DNA of 64,000 bases from Nocardioides scoriae. Lineage in GTDB: Bacteria > Actinomycetota > Actinomycetes > Propionibacteriales > Nocardioidaceae. The stretch lies in the NCBI RefSeq assembly GCF_900104965.1, contig NZ_LT629757.1, positions 2,170,001 through 2,234,000 on the forward strand, read 5' to 3'. This document shows, piece after piece, positions 24,350 to 33,514 of the stretch (positions are counted from its first letter, which is position 1; every line of letters begins with the position of its first letter). The position numbers were made by a program, and so were the translations under genes. The notes below the pieces were generated by a model, which was given only the letters and a program-made list of their open reading frames with translations, did no database searches and was not told the DNA's origin.

Positions 24350-24963
24350 GCGAGCCCCGGCACACCCGCTGGGAGCGGATCGAGGACACCCTCGCGACGC
24401 CGTACGTCCGCACCTTCACCGAGCGGCTCGACGCCGGCGAGGACGTCGACGGCGAGGCCCGGCTGGCCGACGTGCTGCTCCCCCGCCGGGCGCGCGTGCT
24501 CGACGCCGGCTCCGGCCTCGGCCGGGTCGCCGAGGCGCTGCGACGGCGCGGCCACGACGTGACCGCGGTCGAGAAGGACCCGGCCCTGGTGGCGATCTCG
24601 CGCGAGCGCTTCCCCGAGGTGCCCGTGGTCGAGCGCGACCTGGTGGAGCTGGTGCCGGGCGTGCTGGAGGCGGTGGGCCGGCCCACGGCGTACGACGCGG
24701 TGGTGGCGGTGGGCAACGTCGTGGTCTACCTCGCCGACGACACCGAGGTCGAGGTGCTGCGGCGCTGGCGCGACCTGCTCGTCGACGGCGGGTGCGTGCT
24801 GCTCGGCTGGCACCCGGTGGCCGGCCCCGAGCACAGCCGCGACTACCCGCTGGCGCTGCTGCGCGAGCACGCCGCGCAGGCCGGGCTGGTGGTCGAGCAC
24901 GTCTTCGGCGGCTACGGCCTGGAGCCGGTGGGCGAGGACTACGTCGTCGCCGTGCTGCGGTAG
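24346..24963 (+). CDS. Class I SAM-dependent methyltransferase
   Basis: 205 aa. SAM loop VLDAGSGLGRVAEAL near 48-62, then VEKDPALVAISRERF for the ribose-binding acidic residue and AVGNVVVYLAD as motif IV. Small-molecule methyltransferase of unknown substrate. Translationally coupled to DUF389. The 3' end overlaps the convergent response-regulator gene by 25 bp. Confidence 0.8.
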   Translation: MSEPRHTRWERIEDTLATPYVRTFTERLDAGEDVDGEARLADVLLPRRARVLDAGSGLGRVAEALRRRGHDVTAVEKDPALVAISRERFPEVPVVERDLVELVPGVLEAVGRPTAYDAVVAVGNVVVYLADDTEVEVLRRWRDLLVDGGCVLLGWHPVAGPEHSRDYPLALLREHAAQAGLVVEHVFGGYGLEPVGEDYVVAVLR

Positions 24964-25625
24964 CGGCGCTCGGGGCGACCGGCGCCGCCGTACTGCAGCC
25001 GCACCTGCGCCTCGCCCGTGGTGACGAAGTGCTCGAGGTAGCGGCGCGCGCTGACCCGCGAGAGCCCGAGCTGCTCCCCCGCCTCGGCCGCCGACAGCTC
25101 GGCCCCGCCGCGCAGCGCCTCGAGGACCAGCTGGCCGGTCTCGGAGCTGAGCCCCTTGGGCAGCGCCGTGGGGGCCCGGGAAGCGGGCGCGGCGGTGCCG
25201 AAGAGCCGGTCGATGGTGTCCTGGTCGGTGGGGCCGGCGTGCAGCTCGCCCAGGGCCGCCGCGACCTGGGTCAGCCGCGCGGCCAGGTCGTCGTGGTCGA
25301 AGGGCTTGACGAGGTACTGCAGGGCGCCGCCGTGCAGCGCGGTGCGGACCGCGTCGGCGCCGCGCTCGGCGGTCACCATCACCACGCCGGTCTGGCGGCC
25401 CTCGGCGCGCAGCCGGGCCAGCACCTCGAGACCGCTGATGTCGGGCAGGTGCACGTCGAGCAGCACCAGGTCGGGCCGCAGCTCCTCGACCAGGGCGAGC
25501 GCCTCGGCACCGGTGCGGGCACTGCCCACGACCTCGAAGCCCGGGGTCCGGGCGACGAAGCGCTGGTGCACGCTGGCCACCATGAAGTCGTCGTCGACGA
25601 CGAGCACGCTGATCGGGCCGGTCAC
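24939..25625 (-). CDS. CitB/DcuR-family response regulator
   Basis: 228 aa. Receiver domain (1-120) with VVDDD acidic pocket, phospho-acceptor Asp in LVLLDVHLPD and YLVKPF. A linker leads to a helix-turn-helix domain with SAAEAGEQLGLSRVSARRYL and the GRPERRYR wing common to citrate/C4-dicarboxylate regulators (DpiA/DcuR). GTG at 25625 overlaps the kinase stop. It should control the divergent tctCBA genes in response to an external carboxylate. Confidence 0.9.
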   Translation of the reverse strand: MTGPISVLVVDDDFMVASVHQRFVARTPGFEVVGSARTGAEALALVEELRPDLVLLDVHLPDISGLEVLARLRAEGRQTGVVMVTAERGADAVRTALHGGALQYLVKPFDHDDLAARLTQVAAALGELHAGPTDQDTIDRLFGTAAPASRAPTALPKGLSSETGQLVLEALRGGAELSAAEAGEQLGLSRVSARRYLEHFVTTGEAQVRLQYGGAGRPERRYRSTATT

Positions 25626-27358
25626 GCGGTCCTCCCGGACGAGTGGGACGGGTGCGGGGCAGGGGTCGGGCCCGGGGTCGGGCCTGGGGTCGGGTCGGCC
25701 GGGTGGACCGAGCGCGGCAGCCGCACCGAGAACACCGCGCCCCGGCCCTGGTGGACCTCGATGCTCCCACCCCGCTGCGCGCAGATCAGCCGCACCAGCG
25801 GCAGCCCGATGCCGCGCCCGCCGAGCACCTCGGGCTTGGTGGAGAACCCGCGCACGAAGATCGCCTCGCGCAGCTCCTCGGGCACGCCCGGCCCGTTGTC
25901 GGCGACCTCGACGTGGAGGAACGACATCCCCGCCTGCAGCGAGACCGTCACCTCGGCGTCCTCGCGGCCGCTGCAGGCGTCGACGGCGTTGTCGACCAGG
26001 TTGCCGAGCACGGTGGTCAGGTCGGCGGAGTCGCCGGGCGCCAGGGCGGGCAGGGCGGAGTCCTCGGTCAGCTCCAGGCACACGCCGCGCTCGTCGGCCA
26101 CGCTCGACTTGGCCAGCACCAGCGCGGCCACGGCCAGGTCCTGGATCCGCGCGGTCACGAAGTCGGAGGTCTCGGCCCGCCGGCGCGCGAGCGTGCCGAC
26201 CAGGGCGCGCACCTCGTCGTACTCCTCCAGCTGGACCAGCCCCGAGATGGTGTGGAGCTGGTTGCTGAACTCGTGGGTCTGGGCCCGCAGGGTGTCGGTG
26301 ATCGACAGGTTGGACGACAGCTGGCTCTGCAGCGAGACCAGCTCGGTGCGGTCGCGCATCGTGGTGACGGTGCCGATGCGGCTGCCGCGGCTCGAGGCCG
26401 TGCGGCGGTTGAACACCAGGGCGCGGTCGGCGACCACGGCGACGGTGTCCTCGTCGGCGGCGGCCGACCCGTCGAGCAGCGAGACCACCTGGTCGCCCAG
26501 GCCCAGCTCCGCGAGCGGCCGGCCCACGGGGTCCTCCTCGAGGCGCAGCAGCACCAGCGCCGCGTCGTTGACCATGGTGACGCGGCCGTCGGTGCCGACG
26601 GCGAGCACGCCCTCGCGGATGCTGTGCAGCAGCGCCTCGCGGTGGTCGGCGAGCCGGGAGATCTCCGAGGCGCCCAGGCCGCGGGTGCGGCGCTTGACGA
26701 CCTGGGAGACGACGTAGGTGCCGAGCACGCCCAGCAGCGTGCCCAGGCCCAGGAACAGCGCCAGGTCGGCGGCGCTGGAGGTCAGCCGCTCCCACACCGA
26801 GGGGTACTCCAGCTCGACCAGGACCAGGCCGACCAGCTCGCCCTCCTCGCCGTCGTCGTCGGCGAGGACCGGCGCGTGCGCGGCCACGACCGTGCGGCCG
26901 CCGGACTCGCGCAGCCCCGACCAGCCGCGGCCCTGCTGCACGTCGCTGCCGGCGAGGTCGGCGCGGCCACCGAGGCGCAGCGGGTCGGAGCTGACCAGGA
27001 CCTCCCCGCTGGTGTCGGTGATGTCGATCTCGTCGGCCCGGGCCAGGCTCAGCGCGGACTCCAGCGCGGGCGCCAGCTGGTTGGCCGTGTCGCGGGCGGC
27101 GACGCCGGTGGCCGGGTCGGCGACCTCCTCGAGCTTGGTGCGCACCTGGCTGGAGTCGGCGACGTACTCCGCGACCGAGCGCACCCGGGCGCCGGCCTGC
27201 TCCTCGAAGGTCGCGCCGGACTGGCGCAGCGAGATCACCGCGACGAGCGCGAGCACCCCGACGACGACCGCGAGCTGCAGCACCAGCACCTGCGCCGCGA
27301 GGCTCGGGTCACGGCGTCGACCCGACGTGACGCTGACCACAACGACCACAACCTCCAT
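25622..27358 (-). CDS. CitA/DcuS-family sensor histidine kinase
   Basis: 578 aa. Membrane helix near 24-46, a periplasmic PDC/CitA-type sensor domain (about 47-200), a second helix near 205-228, a PAS domain, then the kinase core. The H-box reads QTHEFSNQLHTISGL, with the His-Glu-Phe pattern of DcuS/CitA. DNAVDAC is the N-box; DNGPGVPEE and GGRGIGLPLV form the ATP lid. The C-terminus carries a Pro-Thr-Pro-Gly repeat and is followed directly by the response regulator. ATG at 27358 has GCGGAAG upstream. The likely signal is citrate or another di/tricarboxylate because it is divergent from tctC. Confidence 0.92.
   Translation of the reverse strand: MEVVVVVVSVTSGRRRDPSLAAQVLVLQLAVVVGVLALVAVISLRQSGATFEEQAGARVRSVAEYVADSSQVRTKLEEVADPATGVAARDTANQLAPALESALSLARADEIDITDTSGEVLVSSDPLRLGGRADLAGSDVQQGRGWSGLRESGGRTVVAAHAPVLADDDGEEGELVGLVLVELEYPSVWERLTSSAADLALFLGLGTLLGVLGTYVVSQVVKRRTRGLGASEISRLADHREALLHSIREGVLAVGTDGRVTMVNDAALVLLRLEEDPVGRPLAELGLGDQVVSLLDGSAAADEDTVAVVADRALVFNRRTASSRGSRIGTVTTMRDRTELVSLQSQLSSNLSITDTLRAQTHEFSNQLHTISGLVQLEEYDEVRALVGTLARRRAETSDFVTARIQDLAVAALVLAKSSVADERGVCLELTEDSALPALAPGDSADLTTVLGNLVDNAVDACSGREDAEVTVSLQAGMSFLHVEVADNGPGVPEELREAIFVRGFSTKPEVLGGRGIGLPLVRLICAQRGGSIEVHQGRGAVFSVRLPRSVHPADPTPGPTPGPTPAPHPSHSSGRTA
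25662..25697. repeat. 12-bp tandem repeat at the 3' end of the histidine kinase
   Basis: Three near-identical 12-bp units beginning GGGGTCGGG, coding on the minus strand for repeated Pro-Gly-Pro-Thr in the C-terminal tail beyond the ATPase domain. Confidence 0.75.
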
Positions 27359-27433
27359 TGCTTCCGCAAGCGTGACGGGCGCCACATCCGCGGGACATGC
27401 TCCCACGGAACTCACCGAGGAGGTGCTCCCAGG

Positions 27434-28471
27434 ATGACCGTCACCCTGTTCCCCCGCCGCTCCCAGACCACCCGTCGTGGCCTGCGCGCCGCCCTGGCCA
27501 CCGTCAGCGTCGTCTCGCTGGCCGCCCTGACCGCGTGCGGCGGTGTCACCTCGTCCGGTGGCGGCGACGCGAGCGGCGACCTGGCCGACCAGCGCCTGCG
27601 CATGATGATCCCCAACGCCGCCGGCGGCGGCTACGACCTCACCGGCCGCGCCGCGGTCAAGGTGATGGAGGACGACGACATCACCGGCCGCTTCGAGGTC
27701 AGCAACGTCGAGGGCGCGAGCGGCACCGTCGCGATGCAGCGGCTGCTCAACGAGAAGGGCTCCGACGACCTGCTCATGACCATGGGCCTGGGCGTCGTCG
27801 GCGCCGTCTACACCAACAAGTCCGACGCCACCGTCGACAAGGCCGTGCCGATCGCCCGCCTCATCGAGGAGCAGGAGGCGATCCTGGTCCCCAAGGACTC
27901 CCCCTTCAAGACCGTCGACGACTTCGTCGAGGCCTGGAAGGCCGACCCCGACAAGGTCATCGTCGGCGGTGGCTCGGCCCCCGGTGGTCCCGACCACCTG
28001 TTCCCGATGCAGCTGGCCGACACCGTGGGCGTCACCCCCAAGGACGTCGCGTACGTCGAGTACGACGGTGGCGGCCCGCTGACCACCGCGCTGCTGGGCT
28101 CCAAGATCGACGTCGGCATGTCCGGCCTGGGCGAGTTCGAGGGCCAGATCGCCGACGGCTCGCTGCGCGTGCTCGCGGTCTCGGGCGACGAGCGCCTCGA
28201 GACCGTCGACGCCCCGACCCTGTCGGAGGAGGACATCGACCTGGTCTTCACCAACTGGCGCGGCGTGCTGGCTCCCCCCGGCATCGACGACGCCACCCGC
28301 GAGGCCTACGTGAAGGCCTTCGAGGAGATGCACGACACCCAGGCCTGGAAGGACACGCTCGAGAAGAACGGCTGGGCCGACAACTTCGCCACCGGCGAGG
28401 AGTTCGAGTCCTTCCTCGACGAGCAGAACGACCGCGTCCGCACCACGCTCACCGACCTCGGTCTGGCCTGA
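27434..28471 (+). CDS. tctC: Tripartite tricarboxylate transporter substrate-binding lipoprotein TctC
   Basis: 345 aa. Signal sequence with an RR pair and lipobox LTAC (Cys35), then a Bug/TctC-type binding domain with the MIPNAAGGGYD ligand loop, SAPGGPDHL and VEYDGGGPLT. It captures a carboxylate and hands it to TctAB. ATG at 27434 with GAGGAGG upstream. It is divergent from the sensor kinase across a 75-bp gap, which should contain the regulator's binding site. A strong hairpin separates it from tctB. Confidence 0.93.
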   Translation: MTVTLFPRRSQTTRRGLRAALATVSVVSLAALTACGGVTSSGGGDASGDLADQRLRMMIPNAAGGGYDLTGRAAVKVMEDDDITGRFEVSNVEGASGTVAMQRLLNEKGSDDLLMTMGLGVVGAVYTNKSDATVDKAVPIARLIEEQEAILVPKDSPFKTVDDFVEAWKADPDKVIVGGGSAPGGPDHLFPMQLADTVGVTPKDVAYVEYDGGGPLTTALLGSKIDVGMSGLGEFEGQIADGSLRVLAVSGDERLETVDAPTLSEEDIDLVFTNWRGVLAPPGIDDATREAYVKAFEEMHDTQAWKDTLEKNGWADNFATGEEFESFLDEQNDRVRTTLTDLGLA

Positions 28472-28496
28472 GCACACCGCACCACCCGGTGACGTC

Positions 28497-28522
28497 GGGC
28501 GGCCCCACCACCGGGGCCGCCC
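28497..28522 (+). terminator. Intercistronic hairpin between tctC and tctB
   Basis: Perfect 10-bp stem GGGCGGCCCC / GGGGCCGCCC with a 6-nt loop. No T tract follows. It could partly terminate transcription or protect the tctC message, giving more binding protein than membrane subunits. Confidence 0.55.
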
Positions 28523-28602
28523 GGCCCCCCGCTCCACCCCGGCGGGCCCGCCCCGCCGGCTCACCCACCGGCTCACCACTGGTCGACCGAGGAGGTCCCG
28601 CC

Positions 28603-29130
28603 ATGTCCGAGCAGCTCCAGTCCCCACCGCAGGTGTCCACCGGCACCCGCGTCGTGGACACCGCGCAGTACGTCATGGCGGCCTTCCTCGCCGTCGTCGG
28701 CGGCTACGTCGTCCACAACGGCACCCAGCTCCGCGGCGGCATGTCCGCGGACTTCCTGCCCCCGTCCACCTTCGCCTACGTCATCGGCGGCGTGCTGCTG
28801 GTCCTGGCCGTGCTGCTCGCGGTCGCCACCGCCCGCGGCGACGTGGCCGAGGCCGAGGAGGGCGAGGACGTCGACCTCAGCGACGGCACCGACGTGCGCA
28901 CGCTGCTGCTGCTCGTCGCCGTGCTCGCGGTCAACGTGTTCTTCATCGAGACCCTCGGCTGGGCCATCAGCGGCGCCATCCTGTTCACCGGCGCCGCCTG
29001 GGTCCTCGGGAGCCGTCACTGGGTCCGCGACGTCGCCATCGGCGTCGCGCTCTCGGTCGGCACCTTCTACGCCTTCTACGTCGGCCTGGGCGTCCCGCTC
29101 CCCGCCGGCCTCCTGAACGGAGTCCTGTGA
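28603..29130 (+). CDS. tctB: Tripartite tricarboxylate transporter small membrane subunit TctB
   Basis: 175 aa with four membrane helices (about 22-42, 60-80, 102-135, 142-165) split by an acidic cytoplasmic loop, EAEEGEDVD. This is the small, weakly conserved subunit of TTT transporters. ATG at 28603 has a GAGGAGG site. The gap to tctA is 1 nt. Confidence 0.88.
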   Translation: MSEQLQSPPQVSTGTRVVDTAQYVMAAFLAVVGGYVVHNGTQLRGGMSADFLPPSTFAYVIGGVLLVLAVLLAVATARGDVAEAEEGEDVDLSDGTDVRTLLLLVAVLAVNVFFIETLGWAISGAILFTGAAWVLGSRHWVRDVAIGVALSVGTFYAFYVGLGVPLPAGLLNGVL

Positions 29131-29131
29131 C

Positions 29132-30640
29132 ATGGACCTGCTCCTCGACGGGTTCGCCACCGCGCTGACCCCCACCAACCTGCTCTTCGCCGTCCTGGGC
29201 GTGCTCCTCGGCACCGCCGTCGGCGTGCTCCCCGGCATCGGCCCGGCCATGACCGTGGCGCTGCTGCTGCCCGTGACCTACAGCGTCCCGGCCGACAGCG
29301 CGCTCATCATGTTCGCCGGCATCTACTACGGCGGCATGTACGGCGGCTCGACCACCTCGATCCTGCTCAACACCCCCGGTGAGTCCTCGTCGGTCATCAC
29401 CGCCCTCGAGGGCAACAAGATGGCCAAGAACGGTCGCGCCGCCCAGGCGCTGGCGACCGCGGCCATCGGGTCCTTCGTCGCCGGCACCATCGGCACGGTC
29501 CTGCTGATCGTGCTCGCCCCCACGGTCGGTCCCCTGGTCGTCCAGCTCGGCGCCCCGTCGTACTTCGCGATCATGCTGCTGGCCCTGCTGGCCGTCACCG
29601 TCGTGCTCGGCTCCTCCAAGCTGCGCGGCTTCATCGCGCTGTTCCTCGGCCTGGCGATCGGCCTGGTCGGCATGACCAGCGGGCAGCCCCGGATGACCTT
29701 CGGCTTCGCCGAGCTCTCCGACGGCATCGAGATCGTCGTGGTCGCGGTCGCCATCTTCGCCCTGGGCGAGGCCCTGTGGGTCGCGGCCCACCTGCGCCGC
29801 AAGCCGCTGGAGATCATCCCCGTGGGCCAGCCCTGGATGAGCAGGGCCGACTGGGGCCGCTCCTGGAAGCCCTGGCTGCGCGGCACGGCGTTCGGCTTCC
29901 CCTTCGGCGCGCTGCCCGCCGGCGGTGCCGAGGTCCCGACGTTCCTGTCCTACGTCACCGAGCGTCGCCTCTCCAAGCACCCCGAGGAGTTCGGCAAGGG
30001 CGCCATCGAGGGCGTCGCCGGTCCCGAGGCCGCCAACAACGCCTCCGCCGCCGGCACCCTGCTCCCGATGCTCGCGCTGGGCCTGCCGACCACGGCCACC
30101 GCAGCGGTCATCCTGGTGGCCTTCGAGAGCTACGGCCTCCAGCCCGGCCCGCAGTTCATGTCGCAGAACGAGTCGCTGGTCTGGGCGCTGCTCGCCAGCC
30201 TGTTCGTCGCCAACACGCTGCTGCTGGTGCTCAACCTGCCGCTCGCGCCGGTCTGGGCCAAGCTGCTGCAGATCCCCCGGCCCTACCTGTACGCCGGCAT
30301 CCTGTTCTTCGCCACGCTGGGCGCCTACGCCGCCGGCACGTCGTCGTTCGACCTCGGCCTGCTGCTCGTCCTGGGCGTGCTCGGCTTCGCGATGCGCCGC
30401 TTCGGGATCCCGGTGCTGCCGCTCATCATCGGCGTCATCCTCGGCCCCCGCCTCGAGGAGCAGCTCTCCGAGGCGCTCGAGATCTCCCGCGGCAGCTACT
30501 CCACGCTGTGGGGCGAGCCGGTCGCCGTCGCGGCGTACGTCGTGATGGCGGCGCTGGTCGCCGGCCTCGTCGTCGCCCGGCTCCGCTCGCGCAGGAACAC
30601 CACCGCTCCGGCCACCGAGAAGGACGAGGTCCACGCATGA
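29132..30640 (+). CDS. tctA: Tripartite tricarboxylate transporter large membrane subunit TctA
   Basis: 502 aa, about 11-12 helices. Conserved [17 protein letters not shown] near the N-terminus, [19 protein letters not shown] as the substrate region, and a second copy-like [15 protein letters not shown] segment. It forms the ion-coupled permease with TctB. Its stop overlaps the next start as ATGA. Confidence 0.95.
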   Translation: MDLLLDGFATALTPTNLLFAVLGVLLGTAVGVLPGIGPAMTVALLLPVTYSVPADSALIMFAGIYYGGMYGGSTTSILLNTPGESSSVITALEGNKMAKNGRAAQALATAAIGSFVAGTIGTVLLIVLAPTVGPLVVQLGAPSYFAIMLLALLAVTVVLGSSKLRGFIALFLGLAIGLVGMTSGQPRMTFGFAELSDGIEIVVVAVAIFALGEALWVAAHLRRKPLEIIPVGQPWMSRADWGRSWKPWLRGTAFGFPFGALPAGGAEVPTFLSYVTERRLSKHPEEFGKGAIEGVAGPEAANNASAAGTLLPMLALGLPTTATAAVILVAFESYGLQPGPQFMSQNESLVWALLASLFVANTLLLVLNLPLAPVWAKLLQIPRPYLYAGILFFATLGAYAAGTSSFDLGLLLVLGVLGFAMRRFGIPVLPLIIGVILGPRLEEQLSEALEISRGSYSTLWGEPVAVAAYVVMAALVAGLVVARLRSRRNTTAPATEKDEVHA

Positions 30641-31029
30641 GCATCGTCGTCGCCTACACCCCCGACGCCTACGGAGAGGCGGCCCTCGACCACGGTGCCG
30701 CCGAGGCGCTGCAGCGCGACACCGCGCTGGTGGTCGTCAACGCCACCAAGGGCGACGCGCTGGTCGACCCCCGCTACGCCCACGAGGACCAGATCGCCGC
30801 GATCACGAGCAAGCTCGAGTCGGCCGGCCTCGACGTCACGGTGCGCCACGAGGTGGTGCCCGACGTCGCCCAGGCCGTGCTCGAGGTGGCCCGCGAGACC
30901 GAGGCGACCATGATCGTCGTCGGCGTCCGGCACCGCTCGCCGGTCGGCAAGGCCCTCATGGGCAGCGTCGGGCAGCGGATCCTGCTCGACGCCCGCTGCC
31001 CCGTGCTGGCGGTCAAGCCCGACGCCTGA
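30637..31029 (+). CDS. Universal stress protein (UspA family)
   Basis: 130 aa, single Usp domain. Starts [19 protein letters not shown] and ends with [20 protein letters not shown], carrying the ATP-binding G-x2-G-x9-G(S/T) pattern, then CPVLAVKP. Overlap with tctA indicates co-translation; a Usp at the end of tct operons is common and may sense ATP or regulate the transporter. A very strong terminator follows. Confidence 0.9.
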   Translation: MSIVVAYTPDAYGEAALDHGAAEALQRDTALVVVNATKGDALVDPRYAHEDQIAAITSKLESAGLDVTVRHEVVPDVAQAVLEVARETEATMIVVGVRHRSPVGKALMGSVGQRILLDARCPVLAVKPDA

Positions 31030-31052
31030 GCGCGCAGCGCCGCTCCTGATAC

Positions 31053-31090
31053 CGACGGCCGCACCTGGTCCTGACCAGGTGCGGCCGTCG
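31053..31090 (+). terminator. Rho-independent-type hairpin ending the tctCBA-usp operon
   Basis: Perfect 18-bp stem (31053-31070 with 31073-31090) and a 2-nt centre, starting 24 nt after the usp stop. Only a weak pyrimidine run follows, as usual in high-GC actinobacteria. Confidence 0.85.
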
Positions 31091-31139
31091 TCGTGCTCCC
31101 CCTCCCCCGGGCGCCGGACGCGGCCTAGCGTGCGGGGGC

Positions 31140-31772
31140 ATGGCCACGATGAGCATGAACACGGTGATCCACGCGGCCGTGCGCCGCGACCTCGGCCGCC
31201 TCGAGCGCGCCCTCGACGACCTGGCGCCCGGCGACACCGCCCGGGCGGCCGAGCTGGCCCGCGCCTGGGCCCACTTCCGCGAGCAGCTCGACCACCACCA
31301 CCGCTCCGAGCACGAGGTCGTGTGGCCGGCGCTCACGTCGTGGGGCGTGGACCCGGCGCTGCTCGCCCAGATGGACGCCGAGCACGACCTGATGGCGGCC
31401 GCCCTCGCCGACGCCGACGCCGCGGTCGGGACGCTGCGCGGTGACGCGTCGCCACGGTCCCGCGACCACGCCCGGGAGGCCGTGCGGCGGCTGCACCGCG
31501 TCACCGCCGACCACCTCGAGCACGAGGAGCGCGAGCTCGAGCCGCTGCTGCTCGGCGGCTTCGAGGGCAGCCCCGAGGCCGCGGAGATGGACCGGCGGCT
31601 GCGGGCGGGCGGGCTCGGTCGCGCCGCGGTGCTGATGAGCTGGCTGGCCGACGGCGCCGGACCCCGGGAGAGCCAGGCGCTGCGCGAGCTGGTGCCGGCT
31701 CCCTTCCGCGTGCTCCTGATCGGCGTGATGGGCCGCGGCTACCGCCGCGAGGTCGCCAGCGTCTGGCGCTGA
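31140..31772 (+). CDS. Hemerythrin HHE cation-binding domain protein
   Basis: 210 aa. The first 140 residues form a four-helix hemerythrin-like bundle with iron-ligand candidates in VIHAAVRRDL, HHHRSEHEVVWP, EHDLM and HLEHEERELEP. The C-terminal 70 residues are a less conserved helical tail. Such proteins bind a di-iron centre and sense or buffer oxygen, NO or iron. ATG at 31140; TAGCGT lies 8 nt upstream. It stands alone after the usp terminator. Confidence 0.85.
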   Translation: MATMSMNTVIHAAVRRDLGRLERALDDLAPGDTARAAELARAWAHFREQLDHHHRSEHEVVWPALTSWGVDPALLAQMDAEHDLMAAALADADAAVGTLRGDASPRSRDHAREAVRRLHRVTADHLEHEERELEPLLLGGFEGSPEAAEMDRRLRAGGLGRAAVLMSWLADGAGPRESQALRELVPAPFRVLLIGVMGRGYRREVASVWR

Positions 31773-31838
31773 CCGGCAGCGGGGCGGGGCGGGTGGGGCG
31801 GGGCTAGGTTGGCCGGACCCTCACCCTCGGGAGCGACG

Positions 31839-32960
31839 ATGACCGACCGCACCACACCCCCCTTCCGCGCCGACCACGTCGGCAGCCTGCTGCGGCCCCG
31901 CCCGCTGCTCGACGCGCGGGCGGAGCACGCGGCGGGCCGGCTCGACGACGAGGGGCTCCGCGCCGCCGAGGACGCGGCGATCGCGGACGTCGTGCGCCTG
32001 CAGGCCGACGCGGGGCTGCGGACGGTGACCGACGGGGAGTTCCGGCGCACGTCGTGGCACATGGACTTCATCCACGCCATCGAGGGCATCCACCGCACCG
32101 AGGAGCAGCTCGAGGTGCGGATGCGCAACGCCTCGGAGGACCGCTCCTTCACCTCGGCCGGCCTGGTCGTCGACGCCCCCGTGCGGATCGAGCAGCCGAT
32201 CTTCGGCGAGGCCTTCACCCACCTGCGCGCGCTCGCCCCCGCGGGCACCACGGCCAAGCTGACGATCCCCTCGCCGAGCATGGTCCACTACCGCGGCGGC
32301 CGGGCCGCGATCGACCCGAGCGTCTATCCCGACGAGGACGCGTTCTTCGACGACCTCGCGGCGGCGTACGCCCAGCAGCTGCGGATGGTCGCCGACCTCG
32401 GCTGCACCTACCTCCAGCTCGACGACACCAGCCTGGCCTACCTCAACGACCCCGCCCAGCGCGCGGCCGTCACGGACCGGGGCGGCGACGCCGACCACCA
32501 GCACGAGCGCTACATCCGCACCCTCAACCAGGCCCTCGCCGGCCGTCCGGCCGGCCTGTCGGTGACCACCCACCTGTGCCGGGGCAACTACCGCTCCTCG
32601 TGGGCGGCCTCGGGCGGCTACGACTTCGTCGCGGAGGCGCTCTTCGGCGGCCTCGACGTCGACGGCTTCTTCCTGGAGTACGACGACGAGCGCTCCGGCG
32701 GCTTCGAGCCGCTGCGCTTCGTGCCCCCGGGCACGCAGGTCGTCCTCGGCCTGGTCACCACCAAGAGCCCGGTCCTGGAGTCCAAGGACGACCTCAAGCG
32801 CCGCATCGACGACGCCGCGCGGCACGTCCCCCTCGAGCAGCTCAGCCTCTCCCCCCAGTGCGGCTTCTCCTCCACCGTCGAGGGCAACGACCTCACCCTG
32901 GACGACGAGGTCGCCAAGCTCCGGCTCGTCGTCGAGGTCGCCGAGGAGGTCTGGGGCTAG
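31839..32960 (+). CDS. Cobalamin-independent methionine synthase-like protein (MetE C-terminal domain family)
   Basis: 373 aa. A single MetE-type (beta/alpha)8 barrel with FRADHVGSLLRP, FRRTSWHMDF, YLQLDDTSLAYL, HLCRGNYRSSW and SPQCGFSST. Zinc ligands are expected to be the His and Cys of HLCRGN, Glu in FLEYDDERSG and Cys in QCGFSS. It lacks the N-terminal MetE domain and belongs to the YxjG/YxjH-like group, so the methyl donor is uncertain. ATG at 31839 has GGGAG upstream; TAGGTT at 31805-31810 is a likely -10. Confidence 0.85.
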   Translation: MTDRTTPPFRADHVGSLLRPRPLLDARAEHAAGRLDDEGLRAAEDAAIADVVRLQADAGLRTVTDGEFRRTSWHMDFIHAIEGIHRTEEQLEVRMRNASEDRSFTSAGLVVDAPVRIEQPIFGEAFTHLRALAPAGTTAKLTIPSPSMVHYRGGRAAIDPSVYPDEDAFFDDLAAAYAQQLRMVADLGCTYLQLDDTSLAYLNDPAQRAAVTDRGGDADHQHERYIRTLNQALAGRPAGLSVTTHLCRGNYRSSWAASGGYDFVAEALFGGLDVDGFFLEYDDERSGGFEPLRFVPPGTQVVLGLVTTKSPVLESKDDLKRRIDDAARHVPLEQLSLSPQCGFSSTVEGNDLTLDDEVAKLRLVVEVAEEVWG

Positions 32961-33002
32961 CCCACGACGAGCGGCGGGGGCCGGCCCGGGGCCGGCCCGG
33001 GG

Positions 33003-33434
33003 TCAGCCCTCGAGGGTGATCGCGTCCGCGCCGTCGACCTCGTGCGCCCCGATGCCGGCGGCCACCAGGTCCGCGGCCGCCGGCCCCGGGCAGGCGGCGT
33101 ACGTCGCGTCCGAGTCGACCTCCCAGTGGACGACCCAGGCCCGGTCCTCGGGCCACCACAGCGTCGGCTCGGCGTACCCCACCCGGCCGAAGGCCTCGGT
33201 GACCGCCTCCAGCTCCGACAGCGGGGCCTCGAAGAGCAGCTGGTCGCGGTGGGGGAACCGCAGCCGCGGCGCCCGGTCCCACGCCGGCGGCAGCGCGAAC
33301 CCCTCCCAGAAGGTGCACCAGCAGCGCTCGGGCGTGGTCGTGTGGCGCACCAGCGGCCCCGGCCGGGTCAGCTCGCCGAGCAGCCAGGCGGCGGGCGACA
33401 GGTCGTGCTGCGGCACGACGTCCTCGGGGCGCAC
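33003..33434 (-). CDS. Hypothetical protein, 143 aa
   Basis: Unrecognised but clearly coding, since almost every codon ends in G or C. Notable are a tryptophan-rich run with CWCTFWEGF and a later TLWWPEDRAWVVHWEVDS; no signal peptide or membrane helix. GTG at 33434 is the best start; a TTG 12 nt upstream is possible. It might be a small single-domain cytosolic protein. It lies between the MetE-like gene (convergent) and the ohr terminator. An 11-bp GC-rich tandem repeat (32980-33001) borders its 3' end. Confidence 0.6.
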   Translation of the reverse strand: MRPEDVVPQHDLSPAAWLLGELTRPGPLVRHTTTPERCWCTFWEGFALPPAWDRAPRLRFPHRDQLLFEAPLSELEAVTEAFGRVGYAEPTLWWPEDRAWVVHWEVDSDATYAACPGPAAADLVAAGIGAHEVDGADAITLEG

Positions 33435-33466
33435 GCGGCCAGTCAAGCAGCCCCCGGGACGCAGCA

Positions 33467-33495
33467 GGGCCCGGACGACGTCGTCGTCCGGGCCC
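33467..33495 (-). terminator. Terminator hairpin after ohr
   Basis: Perfect 14-bp inverted repeat GGGCCCGGACGACG / CGTCGTCCGGGCCC with a 1-nt centre, 20 nt past the ohr stop on the minus strand. It separates ohr from the 143-aa gene. Confidence 0.75.
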
Positions 33496-33514
33496 CGTTC
33501 GGCAACCAGCGCGC

